Both the position numbers and the translations under genes were made by a program. A DNA stretch of 5,564 nucleotides from JACRDV01 sp024860865 [NCBI: Methanobacteriota archaeon] (lineage in GTDB: Archaea; JACRDV01): contig JACRDV010000012.1 of the NCBI GenBank assembly GCA_024860865.1, positions 1 to 5,564 on the forward strand, written 5' to 3'. The notes under the pieces were generated by a model that was not told where the DNA came from, ran no database searches, and was given only the letters and a program-made list of their open reading frames with translations. How positions within the stretch are numbered: the first letter of the stretch is position 1; each line of letters starts with the position of its first letter. Positions 1 to 5,562 of this stretch are shown here, piece after piece.

Positions 1-53
1 AATTTCAACTTGCTTTTGTTAGTCAAAATAAATTGTATTAAATAGGTTAAAAT

Positions 54-2288
54 ATGGCTGAATATATTACTCACCCGCTAATCAAACCAAATACAATTGA
101 AGCTCGACCGTACCAACAAAGTATGCTAGCTACAGCCATCTCAAAAAATACCCTTTGTGTGCTCCCAACAGCTTTAGGTAAGACTGCACTATCTCTCATG
201 TTGGCAGCACATCGATTACAAAAATTTCCAGAATTTAAAATTATCTTTATGGCTCCAACAAAACCGCTAGTTGAGCAGCATTTTTCATTCTTTAATAAAG
301 CATTAAAAATTGAACCTGAAGGGATGGCTGTTTTTACGGGCGAAATACAACCTGAACATAGATTGCAGTTATGGGAAAAAATAAAGATTGGATTTGCTAC
401 ACCCCAGTGTGTAGAAAATGATTTAGTTTCTTCAAGGCTTAATTTGAAAAATGTTGGTTTGGTTATTTTTGATGAGGCTCATCGCTGCATTGGCGACTAT
501 TCTTACAAATTTATTGCTGACCAGTACATCAAGAATGCAACTAATCCATTGATCCTAGGGCTGACGGCGTCGCCAGGCGGTGATGAAGATAGAATAAAAG
601 AAGTTTGCCAGAATCTACATATCGAAGCCGTTGAGATCAGGAAAGAAAATGATCCTGATGTAAGGCCTTATGTTCAAAAAATTGATGCTGATTGGAGATA
701 TGTTGCTCTTCCAGAGGATTTTAAGAAATTACAACTCTGTTTAAGAAGTTCTCTTGAAAGAAGGCTCTCAACTTTACGCGAACTCGGTTATTGGAGGAAT
801 GACCAGGCAACGAAGAAAGGATTGCTAGAACTTAGAGAGAGACTTCAAGGGATTCTAAGTAAAGAACTCCAACCACCAAGAGAAGTTTTTATTGGAATTT
901 TGATGGGCAACATCGCTTTTAAAGCTTTACATGCACTTGAATTGTTAGAGACGCAAGGAACAACTGCTCTTTCAAAATATTTTGAGAGACTAATCAACCA
1001 AAAATCAAAAGGAGCGAAAACTTTCTTAAATGATAATGAAGTTGTTGAAGCCAAAATACTTTTGCGAAAACTACTGGCTGAAAATATAGAACATCCAAAG
1101 ATCCAAAAGTCCATTGAAATAATCCAAAACCAATTAAACGATAATCCCAATTCTAAGATAATTTTGTTCACTCACTTTAGAGATACTGCTGAAAAAATGG
1201 TTAACTTGCTATCAAAAATAGATGGGATAAGACCGGTTAGATTTGTAGGTCAAAGTGATAAACTCAACGATCCGGGCTTATCGCAAAAAGAACAAATTGA
1301 AATACTCGAGCGCTTTCGGTCTGGAAACTATAATGTTCTTGTAGCTAGTCAGGTGGCAGAGGAGGGTCTCAACATACCATCAGTTGATTTGGTGGTTTTT
1401 TACGAACCAGTTCCAAGTGAAATTAGAACAATTCAAAGGCGAGGAAGGACAGGCAGACTTCGCCCCGGGAAAGCAGTTGTTTTAATAGCTAAGGGGACTC
1501 GCGATGAAGCTTATTATTGGAGAAGTTTTTATAAAGAACAAAAAATGAGAAAGATACTCAATTATTTGCCAACTGAACTAAAACCTCAACCGGAGCAAAT
1601 GGCTATTACTGAATTTGCTGAGAGAAACCAAAAAATTACGATCTATGTTGATTCAAGAGAGCTTGCGTCTGGGATTGGCAGAGAGTTGTTGGAGTACAAC
1701 ATAAACATTCAATCTACTCAGTTAGAAGTGGCAGATTACTTGCTGTCTAATAGAATTGGTGTTGAGAGAAAAACAGTTGAAGACTTCTTACAATCATTAA
1801 TTGATGGGCGCTTATTGTCTCAATTAATAGAATTAAAAAGAAACTTTGCAAAGCCAATTTTAATTGTAGAGGGAGAGGACCTTTACTCCCACAGAAACAT
1901 ACACCCAAATGCAATACGCGGAGTAATAGCAAGTATTGCAGTAGACCTTGGAATGCCAATGATTTGGACAAAAGATAGGCAAGAAACAGCTGCATTTCTA
2001 TTTTCAATAGCTAAGAGAGAGCAAGAAGAGCAAAAAGTTGAAATTAGATTAAGAGGAGAAAAAAAGGCTATGACATTAGCTGAACAACAGCAATTTATAG
2101 TAGAAGGGTTACCAGGGATTTCAGCTGAGCTAGCCAAGCGCTTGCTTGAGAAGTTTGAAACAATTCGAAAAATAGTTAATGCTTCCCAAGAGGAGCTCAA
2201 AGAAGTCAAAGGAATAGGAGAAAGCAGGGCAAAAGAAATAGAAACAATGGTTACATCTAAGTATCAATCGGAAGAAAATGAGAATTAA
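54..2288 (+). CDS. hef: Hef: fused SF2 helicase and ERCC4/XPF-type structure-specific nuclease
   Basis: This 744-aa protein has the complete Hef architecture. SF2 helicase motifs seen: Walker A PTALGKT (38-44), Ia APTKPLVEQ (67-75), DEAH (140-143), TAS (171-173), IV around ILFTHF (370-375), V VAEEGLNIP (434-442) and VI QRRGRTGR (461-468). Residues ~225-345 form the helical insert between the two RecA lobes. The nuclease half shows YVDSREL (531-537), D561 and the catalytic ERK triad (571-573) followed by D577. Two helix-hairpin-helix motifs follow (LPGIS 686-690, VKGIG 718-722). Family knowledge: Hef unwinds and cleaves forked and branched DNA at stalled replication forks, and is the archaeal counterpart of FANCM/XPF. 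Length is close to that of other Hef proteins and nothing is broken. The start is the ATG at 54; only a weak AGG precedes it, and an A/T-rich box at ~25-34 would suit a nearly leaderless message. Walker A has A where related helicases usually have G (TALGKT versus TGxGKT). Identification is very secure. Confidence 0.96.
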   Translation: MAEYITHPLIKPNTIEARPYQQSMLATAISKNTLCVLPTALGKTALSLMLAAHRLQKFPEFKIIFMAPTKPLVEQHFSFFNKALKIEPEGMAVFTGEIQPEHRLQLWEKIKIGFATPQCVENDLVSSRLNLKNVGLVIFDEAHRCIGDYSYKFIADQYIKNATNPLILGLTASPGGDEDRIKEVCQNLHIEAVEIRKENDPDVRPYVQKIDADWRYVALPEDFKKLQLCLRSSLERRLSTLRELGYWRNDQATKKGLLELRERLQGILSKELQPPREVFIGILMGNIAFKALHALELLETQGTTALSKYFERLINQKSKGAKTFLNDNEVVEAKILLRKLLAENIEHPKIQKSIEIIQNQLNDNPNSKIILFTHFRDTAEKMVNLLSKIDGIRPVRFVGQSDKLNDPGLSQKEQIEILERFRSGNYNVLVASQVAEEGLNIPSVDLVVFYEPVPSEIRTIQRRGRTGRLRPGKAVVLIAKGTRDEAYYWRSFYKEQKMRKILNYLPTELKPQPEQMAITEFAERNQKITIYVDSRELASGIGRELLEYNINIQSTQLEVADYLLSNRIGVERKTVEDFLQSLIDGRLLSQLIELKRNFAKPILIVEGEDLYSHRNIHPNAIRGVIASIAVDLGMPMIWTKDRQETAAFLFSIAKREQEEQKVEIRLRGEKKAMTLAEQQQFIVEGLPGISAELAKRLLEKFETIRKIVNASQEELKEVKGIGESRAKEIETMVTSKYQSEENEN

Positions 2289-2300
2289 TTGGTAATTTCT

Positions 2301-2633
2301 ATGGAGAAGGCAGCACAAGACATCAAAAAGGCAGCTGCTGATATTAAACAAGCAGCAACTGAACTGCTTGATGGGTTTAAAAAAACAGTATCCAATACGC
2401 CGCAATTTACTCTATATGCAACAATCGATTTTGAATATAGCCGTGAGAATGATATCCATCACGTTTTAATTACTTTTGACGGTTGCAATGGAGAAGAATT
2501 GTCTTTTCTTGCATCAAAGCTATTGCAATATTCGCCTGGCAAAGTTGATTATTGGGAGGTTTTTATTGAATATTTTGACCCAAAAACTGAGGAATGGAAA
2601 GAATATAGGTTTGAAGAAGCTGAAGAAGAATAA
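2301..2633 (+). CDS. Unrecognised 110-aa acidic protein, probably co-transcribed with hef
   Basis: I do not recognise this protein. The first ~28 residues form three consecutive near-identical heptads (MEKAAQ, DIKKAAA, DIKQAAT) and then ELLDGFKK, which predicts an amphipathic helix able to form a coiled coil. Residues ~35-105 look like a compact alpha/beta domain with alternating hydrophobic strands (FTLYATIDFEY 36-46, HHVLITFDG 53-61, YWEVFIEYFD 84-93) around one helix (EELSFLASKLLQY 65-77). The C-terminus is strongly acidic (EEAEEE). There is no signal peptide, membrane segment or metal-binding cysteine pattern. It starts 12 bases after the hef stop with no promoter between them, so the two are likely one operon. 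The ATG at 2301 was chosen, with a weak GGT seven bases upstream; the TTG at 2289 would add four residues. Its stop directly abuts the stop of the convergent gene. A role as a Hef accessory or adaptor is inference from position only. Confidence 0.8.
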   Translation: MEKAAQDIKKAAADIKQAATELLDGFKKTVSNTPQFTLYATIDFEYSRENDIHHVLITFDGCNGEELSFLASKLLQYSPGKVDYWEVFIEYFDPKTEEWKEYRFEEAEEE

Positions 2634-2993
2634 TTACTTGAATTCTTGTACTCTTCTTAATACTTGAAGCAATAAATCCATGTTTTTTAATATCTCAGCA
2701 ATTGCTTCGCTCTCGCGCTCTATCTTAAGTTGATTTGCTAACTCTCTAAGTTTTTCAGACAACACGCTTTCAAGCAGCTCAAGATCAACTTTTTCTGGGG
2801 CAGGTATTTTTGGACTTGGTGCAACTTCAGGCTTTGGTTTCTCTTCAATTGTAACTTTCTTACGGCAAGAAGGGCAGATTATTTCGCCTTGATATTCAAA
2901 AAGTGGGCTTCGACACTCCTTGCAATGATGCGCTAGCATCCGCCCGCCGGAGTACAATATTTCAACCATTTTCTCTAAATTTTGCTTTTCCAT
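2634..2993 (-). CDS. UPF0148 / autoantigen p27 (SSA1) family zinc-ribbon protein
   Basis: The 119-aa product carries a four-cysteine zinc ribbon near the N-terminus: C24-x2-C27 (HCKEC) and C40-x2-C43 (CPSC). It is preceded by the family's typical lead-in helix, ending in a GGRMLAHHC stretch like the usual GakMLdehCpkC. A Pro/Lys/Glu-rich linker (~50-67) joins it to a long C-terminal helix (68-119) with heptad spacing of Leu/Ile, likely a coiled coil. This layout matches archaeal UPF0148 proteins related to human Sjogren's syndrome/scleroderma autoantigen 1. The biochemical role of the archaeal members is not established. The ATG at 2993 has no Shine-Dalgarno, but a TATA-like box about 33 bases upstream would place the transcript start within roughly ten bases of it, so the message is probably leaderless. 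ATG at 2969 is an alternative but would cut into the lead-in helix. The gene converges with the 110-aa gene, their stop codons lying back to back in TAATTA (2631-2636). Confidence 0.88.
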   Translation of the reverse strand: MEKQNLEKMVEILYSGGRMLAHHCKECRSPLFEYQGEIICPSCRKKVTIEEKPKPEVAPSPKIPAPEKVDLELLESVLSEKLRELANQLKIERESEAIAEILKNMDLLLQVLRRVQEFK

Positions 2994-3000
2994 CGTCTAA

Positions 3001-3036
3001 CCAAAAATTTTGGAATCGTACCTTGTATAATGAGTC
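3001..3036 (-). promoter_or_regulatory. Predicted promoter of the zinc-ribbon gene, with a 13-bp inverted repeat
   Basis: Read on the minus strand, TTATACAA (3030-3023) is a TATA-like box. A start about 25 bases downstream falls near 3001-3003, only some ten bases before the ATG at 2993, which explains the missing Shine-Dalgarno. Between box and start lies a perfect odd inverted repeat, CCAAAAATTTTGG (3001-3013), placed where a repressor could block initiation. The TATA assignment is by eye. Confidence 0.45.
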
Positions 3037-3065
3037 CCATTCTAAAGAATATAACTACATCATAA

Positions 3066-3077
3066 TTTATTTAATAA
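3066..3077 (+). promoter_or_regulatory. Candidate TATA box for the UPF0147 gene
   Basis: TTTATTTAATAA is the best A/T box upstream of the UPF0147 gene and would give a leader of roughly 75 bases. A second candidate, AGTATTAAAC near 3110-3119, would give a leader of ~35 bases. The sequence alone does not separate them. Confidence 0.35.
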
Positions 3078-3175
3078 TTCCCGCACCAGAACAAGTGGGG
3101 GTTACCGAAAGTATTAAACAATTCATCCATCAACTAAAAGCAGACAGTATTCTTGGCTTTAAATCAGGTGGTTCA

Positions 3176-3448
3176 ATGCAGAAAATAAGCCCTAATGAAA
3201 AACTTAAACAAGTTGCTGAGGTTCTAGTTCAAATTGTCGAGGATACCTCAGTCCCCAGGAATATACGCAGGGCAGCAACGGAGGCACGAGATATACTTCT
3301 AAAAGAAGACCAATCGCCTGCCCTCAGGGCAAGCACGGTTATTACTATACTTGACGATATGGCTAACGACCCAAATATTCCAGTGCATGCGCGCACATTG
3401 GTCTGGAATGTAGCTAGTGAATTAGAGCCCATAGCGGTTGAAAAATGA
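3176..3448 (+). CDS. UPF0147 family protein, 90 aa
   Basis: This is a small all-helical protein of the archaeal UPF0147 family, recognised from VEDTSVPRNIRRAA (21-34) and DDMANDPNIPVHARTLVW (60-77). These two blocks look like copies of one helical unit: each has D-x-x-[IV]-P followed by a basic/alanine-rich helix, suggesting an internal duplication. Length is typical for the family. The molecular function is unknown. The start is the ATG at 3176, because AGGTGG (3166-3171) sits four bases upstream, the same spacing as in the 275-aa gene further on. The frame stays open far upstream (a GTG at 3095 would add 27 residues), but that start has no Shine-Dalgarno and would exceed the usual length. 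The gene is divergent from the zinc-ribbon gene and followed by a T-rich terminator. Confidence 0.9.
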   Translation: MQKISPNEKLKQVAEVLVQIVEDTSVPRNIRRAATEARDILLKEDQSPALRASTVITILDDMANDPNIPVHARTLVWNVASELEPIAVEK

Positions 3449-3449
3449 C

Positions 3450-3470
3450 TTTTTTCGCTTTATTTTGCTT
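3450..3470 (+). terminator. T-rich archaeal terminator after UPF0147
   Basis: A run of six T (3450-3455) and further T-rich sequence (CTTTATTTTGCTT) begin one base after the UPF0147 stop. Archaeal RNA polymerase terminates at such oligo-T tracts without needing a hairpin. The next promoter follows within 50 bases, so this separates two transcription units. Confidence 0.55.
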
Positions 3471-3517
3471 AATAAACAAAATTTAATAATTTCGTTATTT
3501 TATTATATTATGTATAG

Positions 3518-3525
3518 TTTAAATA
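3518..3525 (+). promoter_or_regulatory. TATA box of the two-gene unknown cassette
   Basis: TTTAAATA is a near-ideal archaeal TATA box. A start ~25 bases downstream (around 3545-3550) leaves a leader of about 28 bases containing GGAG (3564-3567), eight bases before the TTG start at 3576. The agreement of box, leader and Shine-Dalgarno is the main reason for rejecting the ATG codons at 3438 and 3510, which lie at or before the promoter. Confidence 0.6.
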
Positions 3526-3575
3526 GTTATTTTTTAATACTAAACTTAATATTCCTGATCCGTGGAGTTGTTCAG

Positions 3576-4163
3576 TTGCCTAACCACACAAAATTGTTTG
3601 GCCAACAAATAACTGAAAAAATTCTGGCCATCACAAAATTAGTCGGAATTACTTCAGACAGAGAGCTTCACAAAATTTTCCAGACTATTTTTGGAAAAGT
3701 AAGCATCGAGACTTTTAAAAACCACATTGCAGAGGCCATTCAAACAAAAGATTTGATTGATGTGCCAAAGGATGTTTTAAAAAATATCCCATTTAAATCC
3801 AAAAGGTTCCTTTTGCTCGGACCTTCTGAAAGTGCTCCTAGCGATAAAGAGCTTTGGAAAAGTATTACAACACTTGGAATTACATATAGAGATCCTCTTG
3901 AATTTGTTGGTTGGGAAAAGTTAGCTGCTAAAAAGTGGCTTGCGCTAGAGCAGAAAATTAATGAGTTGAAGTCTCAATTACAAGGTGAATTAAGCCCTAA
4001 GTCAAAGCAAGCTATTGAAATAAAATATTTTGAATTAACTGTAGAATATCATCAACTTTCAAATTGGTTCTATGGAAAAATTGAAAACAATTCTAGAAAA
4101 GATTTGCTAAATATTTTAGAGACTTTAAAAGAACATTTTGATTCTCCTAAGTATATTATTTAG
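3576..4163 (+). CDS. Unrecognised 195-aa helical protein with possible N-terminal HTH (TTG start)
   Basis: I do not recognise this protein. It is predicted mostly helical, basic and cytoplasmic, with no signal or membrane segment once the correct start is used. Residues ~13-55 (EKILAITKLVGITSDREL, then FGKVSIETFKNHIAEAI) have the spacing of a helix-turn-helix of phage-repressor type, where an SDREL helix is followed by VS-x-x-T and a recognition helix. This resemblance is suggestive only. Residues 77-112 (RFLLLGPSESAPSDKELW onward) may form a small alpha/beta insert. Residues 114-190 are long charged helices (KKWLALEQKINELKSQLQ), likely coiled coil. The TTG at 3576 is preceded by GGAG eight bases upstream and by a good TATA box; longer in-frame starts would add a hydrophobic tail encoded by promoter sequence. 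Its TAG stop lies inside the Shine-Dalgarno of the next gene, so the two proteins are probably made together. It could be a regulator or one subunit of a two-component system. Confidence 0.75.
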   Translation: MPNHTKLFGQQITEKILAITKLVGITSDRELHKIFQTIFGKVSIETFKNHIAEAIQTKDLIDVPKDVLKNIPFKSKRFLLLGPSESAPSDKELWKSITTLGITYRDPLEFVGWEKLAAKKWLALEQKINELKSQLQGELSPKSKQAIEIKYFELTVEYHQLSNWFYGKIENNSRKDLLNILETLKEHFDSPKYII

Positions 4164-4167
4164 GTGG
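4162..4167 (+). promoter_or_regulatory. Shine-Dalgarno AGGTGG overlapping the upstream stop
   Basis: AGGTGG includes the last two bases of the TAG stop (4161-4163) of the 195-aa gene and sits four bases before the TTG at 4172. Identical motif and spacing precede the UPF0147 start. This decides the TTG start over the ATG at 4187 and implies translational coupling. Confidence 0.7.
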
Positions 4168-4171
4168 AATT

Positions 4172-4999
4172 TTGGTTTTTTCTGTTATGCTTGGATCTAT
4201 CGGAATCTCTGCTCTTGATCGAATTGGTGCTCTCGATGCCTTCCAAAGAATTTCAGATGCTACATTGGTTGGTTTTTTAAATGAAATCTCTGAAAAATAT
4301 CCTAACCTTGCTGAAAGATTACGGCCTAGAGCATGGGAAGAAAACAACTTGCGGGCTGAATTCTCAAAGGATGAGTTGATATTTGACGAGGCTGAACGGG
4401 CCCTGAAGACAAAATTTAAGCTTGAATTGCCTGAACGGCTGCTTGAGACATGGAGTGAAAAATATGAGTTCAAACCCGTCATTAAGGTTGAGACCCATTT
4501 GAGGCTTCAAACGGGCTTAATTGAAGTTTACTTGCCTATAAAATATAACATCATTATTGAGAGAATTGGGTATATGTTAGCGCATTATTTAAAAAATGAC
4601 CCATTAGAATTTCGTAGGGTTCGATTTGATGAAACGCATTTAGATGGTTGGATTAACTGGGTAATGTTTAAAGAGCTAAGAAGCGCTAGATTTAAAGAGG
4701 TGCAAAAGGGAAATTTAAGGAATGTATATTTTAATGGATTTCAGTTAACTGAGGACCCGGACTATAAAGCATATAGAGAAAATAATTTCGGTCGGCTTCA
4801 TGCTATTAGTTTTTTAGCTGAGACTTCTTTGGATAAAACTGTTGCAATTTCAATCAGCGGAGACAAGGGCAAAATCACGGTATTTACTGAAGATTTATCA
4901 GATGTTGAGCACGCAGTAGATCGAGCAGAAGAAATTCTAGCAATAAAAAATAAGAGAGAGAACAAGTTCAACTTCATTAAAAAATTATTTTTTAAATAA
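4172..4999 (+). CDS. Unrecognised 275-aa protein, second gene of the cassette (TTG start)
   Basis: I do not recognise this protein. Residues 1-100 are mainly helical and charged (ALDAFQRISDATLVGFLNEI, then KYPNLAERLRPRAWEE). A middle region (101-165) mixes strands and helices, with IIIERIGYMLAHYL (127-140) the most hydrophobic part but too short and polar-flanked to be a clear membrane span. The region 145-215 is rich in Arg, Trp, Tyr and His (FRRVRFDETHLDGWINWVMF). Residues 222-240 (KTVAISISGDKGKITVFTE) predict a beta-hairpin, followed by helix DLSDVEHAVDRAEEILAIK and a Lys/Phe-rich tail (FNFIKKLFFK). I see no known catalytic motif, Walker box or cysteine cluster. TTG at 4172 was chosen for its AGGTGG four bases upstream; ATG at 4187 would remove five residues. 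It is coupled to the 195-aa gene and likely works with it. It converges with the 78-aa gene across a bidirectional A/T terminator. Confidence 0.78.
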   Translation: MVFSVMLGSIGISALDRIGALDAFQRISDATLVGFLNEISEKYPNLAERLRPRAWEENNLRAEFSKDELIFDEAERALKTKFKLELPERLLETWSEKYEFKPVIKVETHLRLQTGLIEVYLPIKYNIIIERIGYMLAHYLKNDPLEFRRVRFDETHLDGWINWVMFKELRSARFKEVQKGNLRNVYFNGFQLTEDPDYKAYRENNFGRLHAISFLAETSLDKTVAISISGDKGKITVFTEDLSDVEHAVDRAEEILAIKNKRENKFNFIKKLFFK

Positions 5000-5060
5000 A
5001 ATGCTTGCAAATACTCTCAGTCACCTTTTCCCTGCTGTTCGATCATCTAGGTCTAAATAA

Positions 5061-5077
5061 ATTTCAAAAATTTTTTA
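5061..5077. terminator. Bidirectional A5T6 terminator between convergent genes
   Basis: AAAAATTTTTT (5066-5076) supplies a T-run on both strands. It lies ~65 bases after the 275-aa gene and immediately after the stop of the 78-aa minus-strand gene, so it can end both transcripts. A related TTTTCAAAAATTGG lies at 5084-5097, inside the end of the 78-aa gene. Confidence 0.5.
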
Positions 5078-5079
5078 GT

Positions 5080-5316
5080 TCACTTTTCAAAAATTGGCTC
5101 AACAACTTCATACGCTCGAAGTTTTCCCCTCGTTATTTTTTTCGAGAGTTCTTGGAGAAAACTCTCTCCTAAGTCATCATTCGAAACAACTAAAACGCTC
5201 TTTTGCAAGCGCTCGATTTCTAACCCAATATTCATTGCTCTTTGAATTGCTCGAAAAATTCGTGCTCGCTCTGCCCCGCTTTTACTGTCATATAAAATTA
5301 GTATTTTTGTTCTCAA
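5080..5316 (-). CDS. Unrecognised 78-aa protein, weakly Cas2/VapD-like (TTG start)
   Basis: The predicted fold is beta-alpha-beta-alpha-beta: strand TKILILYD (3-10), a basic helix AERARIFRAIQRAMN (15-29), strand LQKSVLVVS (37-45), helix ESFLQELSKKI (51-61), strand LRAYEVVEP (66-74). A YD at the end of the first strand and a Q-x-S-V second strand are hallmarks of Cas2 and of ferredoxin-fold relatives such as VapD. However, the YD-to-Q spacing here (28) is about five or six residues longer than usual, the protein is at the short end for Cas2, and no other cas gene is visible. I treat the similarity as a hypothesis. The TTG start is supported by GGTGAT (5328-5323), a strong match to the archaeal anti-Shine-Dalgarno, six bases upstream; the frame above it has no ATG, GTG or TTG before its stop. 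Palindrome copy 1 overlaps the predicted transcript start, so a repressor could control it. The opposite-strand ORF looks far less protein-like. Confidence 0.7.
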   Translation of the reverse strand: MRTKILILYDSKSGAERARIFRAIQRAMNIGLEIERLQKSVLVVSNDDLGESFLQELSKKITRGKLRAYEVVEPIFEK

Positions 5317-5329
5317 TTCATCATCACCC

Positions 5330-5343
5330 GTAACTAAAGTTAT
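5330..5343. repeat. Palindrome copy 1 (GTAACTAAAGTTAT), likely operator
   Basis: The core TAACTAAAGTTA is identical to copies 3 and 4. It overlaps the predicted transcription start of the 78-aa gene and lies just upstream of its Shine-Dalgarno, the classic position for a repressor site. It is the most diverged copy outside the core (16 of 23 bases match copy 4 over the extended unit). Confidence 0.75.
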
Positions 5344-5358
5344 GGGCCAACTATGTTC

Positions 5359-5368
5359 GTTTAAACTG
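5359..5368 (-). promoter_or_regulatory. Candidate TATA box of the 78-aa gene
   Basis: On the minus strand, CAGTTTAAAC-type sequence (AGTTTAAAC, 5367-5359) resembles the TTTAAATA box of the two-gene cassette. A start about 25 bases downstream falls around 5336-5340, inside palindrome copy 1 and some 20 bases before the TTG at 5316. Confidence 0.45.
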
Positions 5369-5396
5369 ATAATCTTTTTCAGTATATTAGATTAAA

Positions 5397-5412
5397 CGTA
5401 ACTATAGTTACG
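5397..5412. repeat. Palindrome copy 2 (CGTAACTATAGTTACG), perfect 16-bp
   Basis: This is the only fully symmetric copy: every base of the 16-mer pairs with its partner. It begins 68 bp from copy 1. Over the extended 23-bp unit it matches copy 4 at 18 positions. Confidence 0.8.
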
Positions 5413-5474
5413 CTTGGATCCAACCCCATAATTTCATGTGGAATCCAAATAATTTCGGATATTTTCCAATAGAA

Positions 5475-5497
5475 ACATAACTAAAGTTACACTAAAA
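5475..5497. repeat. Palindrome copy 3 with extended 23-bp unit
   Basis: The core ATAACTAAAGTTAC (5477-5490) begins 79 bp from copy 2. Its flanks AC on the left and ACTAAAA on the right are shared with copy 4, giving 22 of 23 identical bases. The right-hand extension is not part of the symmetry, so this unit has a direction. Confidence 0.8.
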
Positions 5498-5539
5498 ACA
5501 AGTAAAAACCATCATTGCACAGGAAATATAGGGGTGCGC

Positions 5540-5562
5540 ACATAACTAAAGTTACGCTAAAA
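5540..5562. repeat. Palindrome copy 4 with extended 23-bp unit, at the window edge
   Basis: The core ATAACTAAAGTTAC (5542-5555) begins 65 bp from copy 3, with flanks AC and GCTAAAA. The unit ends two bases before the window does, so more copies may follow. An ATG at 5562-5564 could open a further plus-strand gene, with AAATATAGG (5524-5532) as a possible TATA box. Confidence 0.8.

Noticed and set aside
845-2405. Several minus-strand open frames antisense to hef and the next gene
   Set aside because: They are Ser/Phe/Leu/Cys-rich shadows of well-supported plus-strand coding sequence.
2903-3175. N-terminal extension of the UPF0147 frame back to 2903
   Set aside because: It overlaps the zinc-ribbon gene and its promoter, exceeds the family's length, and the ATG at 3176 has an AGGTGG site.
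3438-3575. Longer start (ATG 3438 or ATG 3510) for the 195-aa protein, giving a hydrophobic N-terminus
   Set aside because: This stretch contains the terminator and a strong TATA box, has no Shine-Dalgarno, and the apparent membrane segment comes from A/T-rich promoter DNA. TTG 3576 has GGAG at good spacing.
4156-5010. Minus-strand open frames at 4156-4482 and 4798-5010
   Set aside because: They are antisense to the 275-aa gene, Ser-rich, and without start signals.
5000-5060. Possible RNA gene in the gap after the 275-aa gene, including a GTTCGATC resembling a tRNA T-loop
   Set aside because: No acceptor or other stems could be paired, and the gap is too short for a tRNA ending there.
5094-5333. 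Plus-strand 79-aa open frame opposite the 78-aa gene
   Set aside because: Its composition is unlike a folded protein and it has no ribosome site or promoter, while the minus-strand frame has a coherent fold pattern and a GGTGAT site.
5414-5423. TTGGATCCAA palindrome just after copy 2
   Set aside because: It is a single 10-bp palindrome with no second copy; TGGAATCCA at 5439-5447 is only loosely similar.
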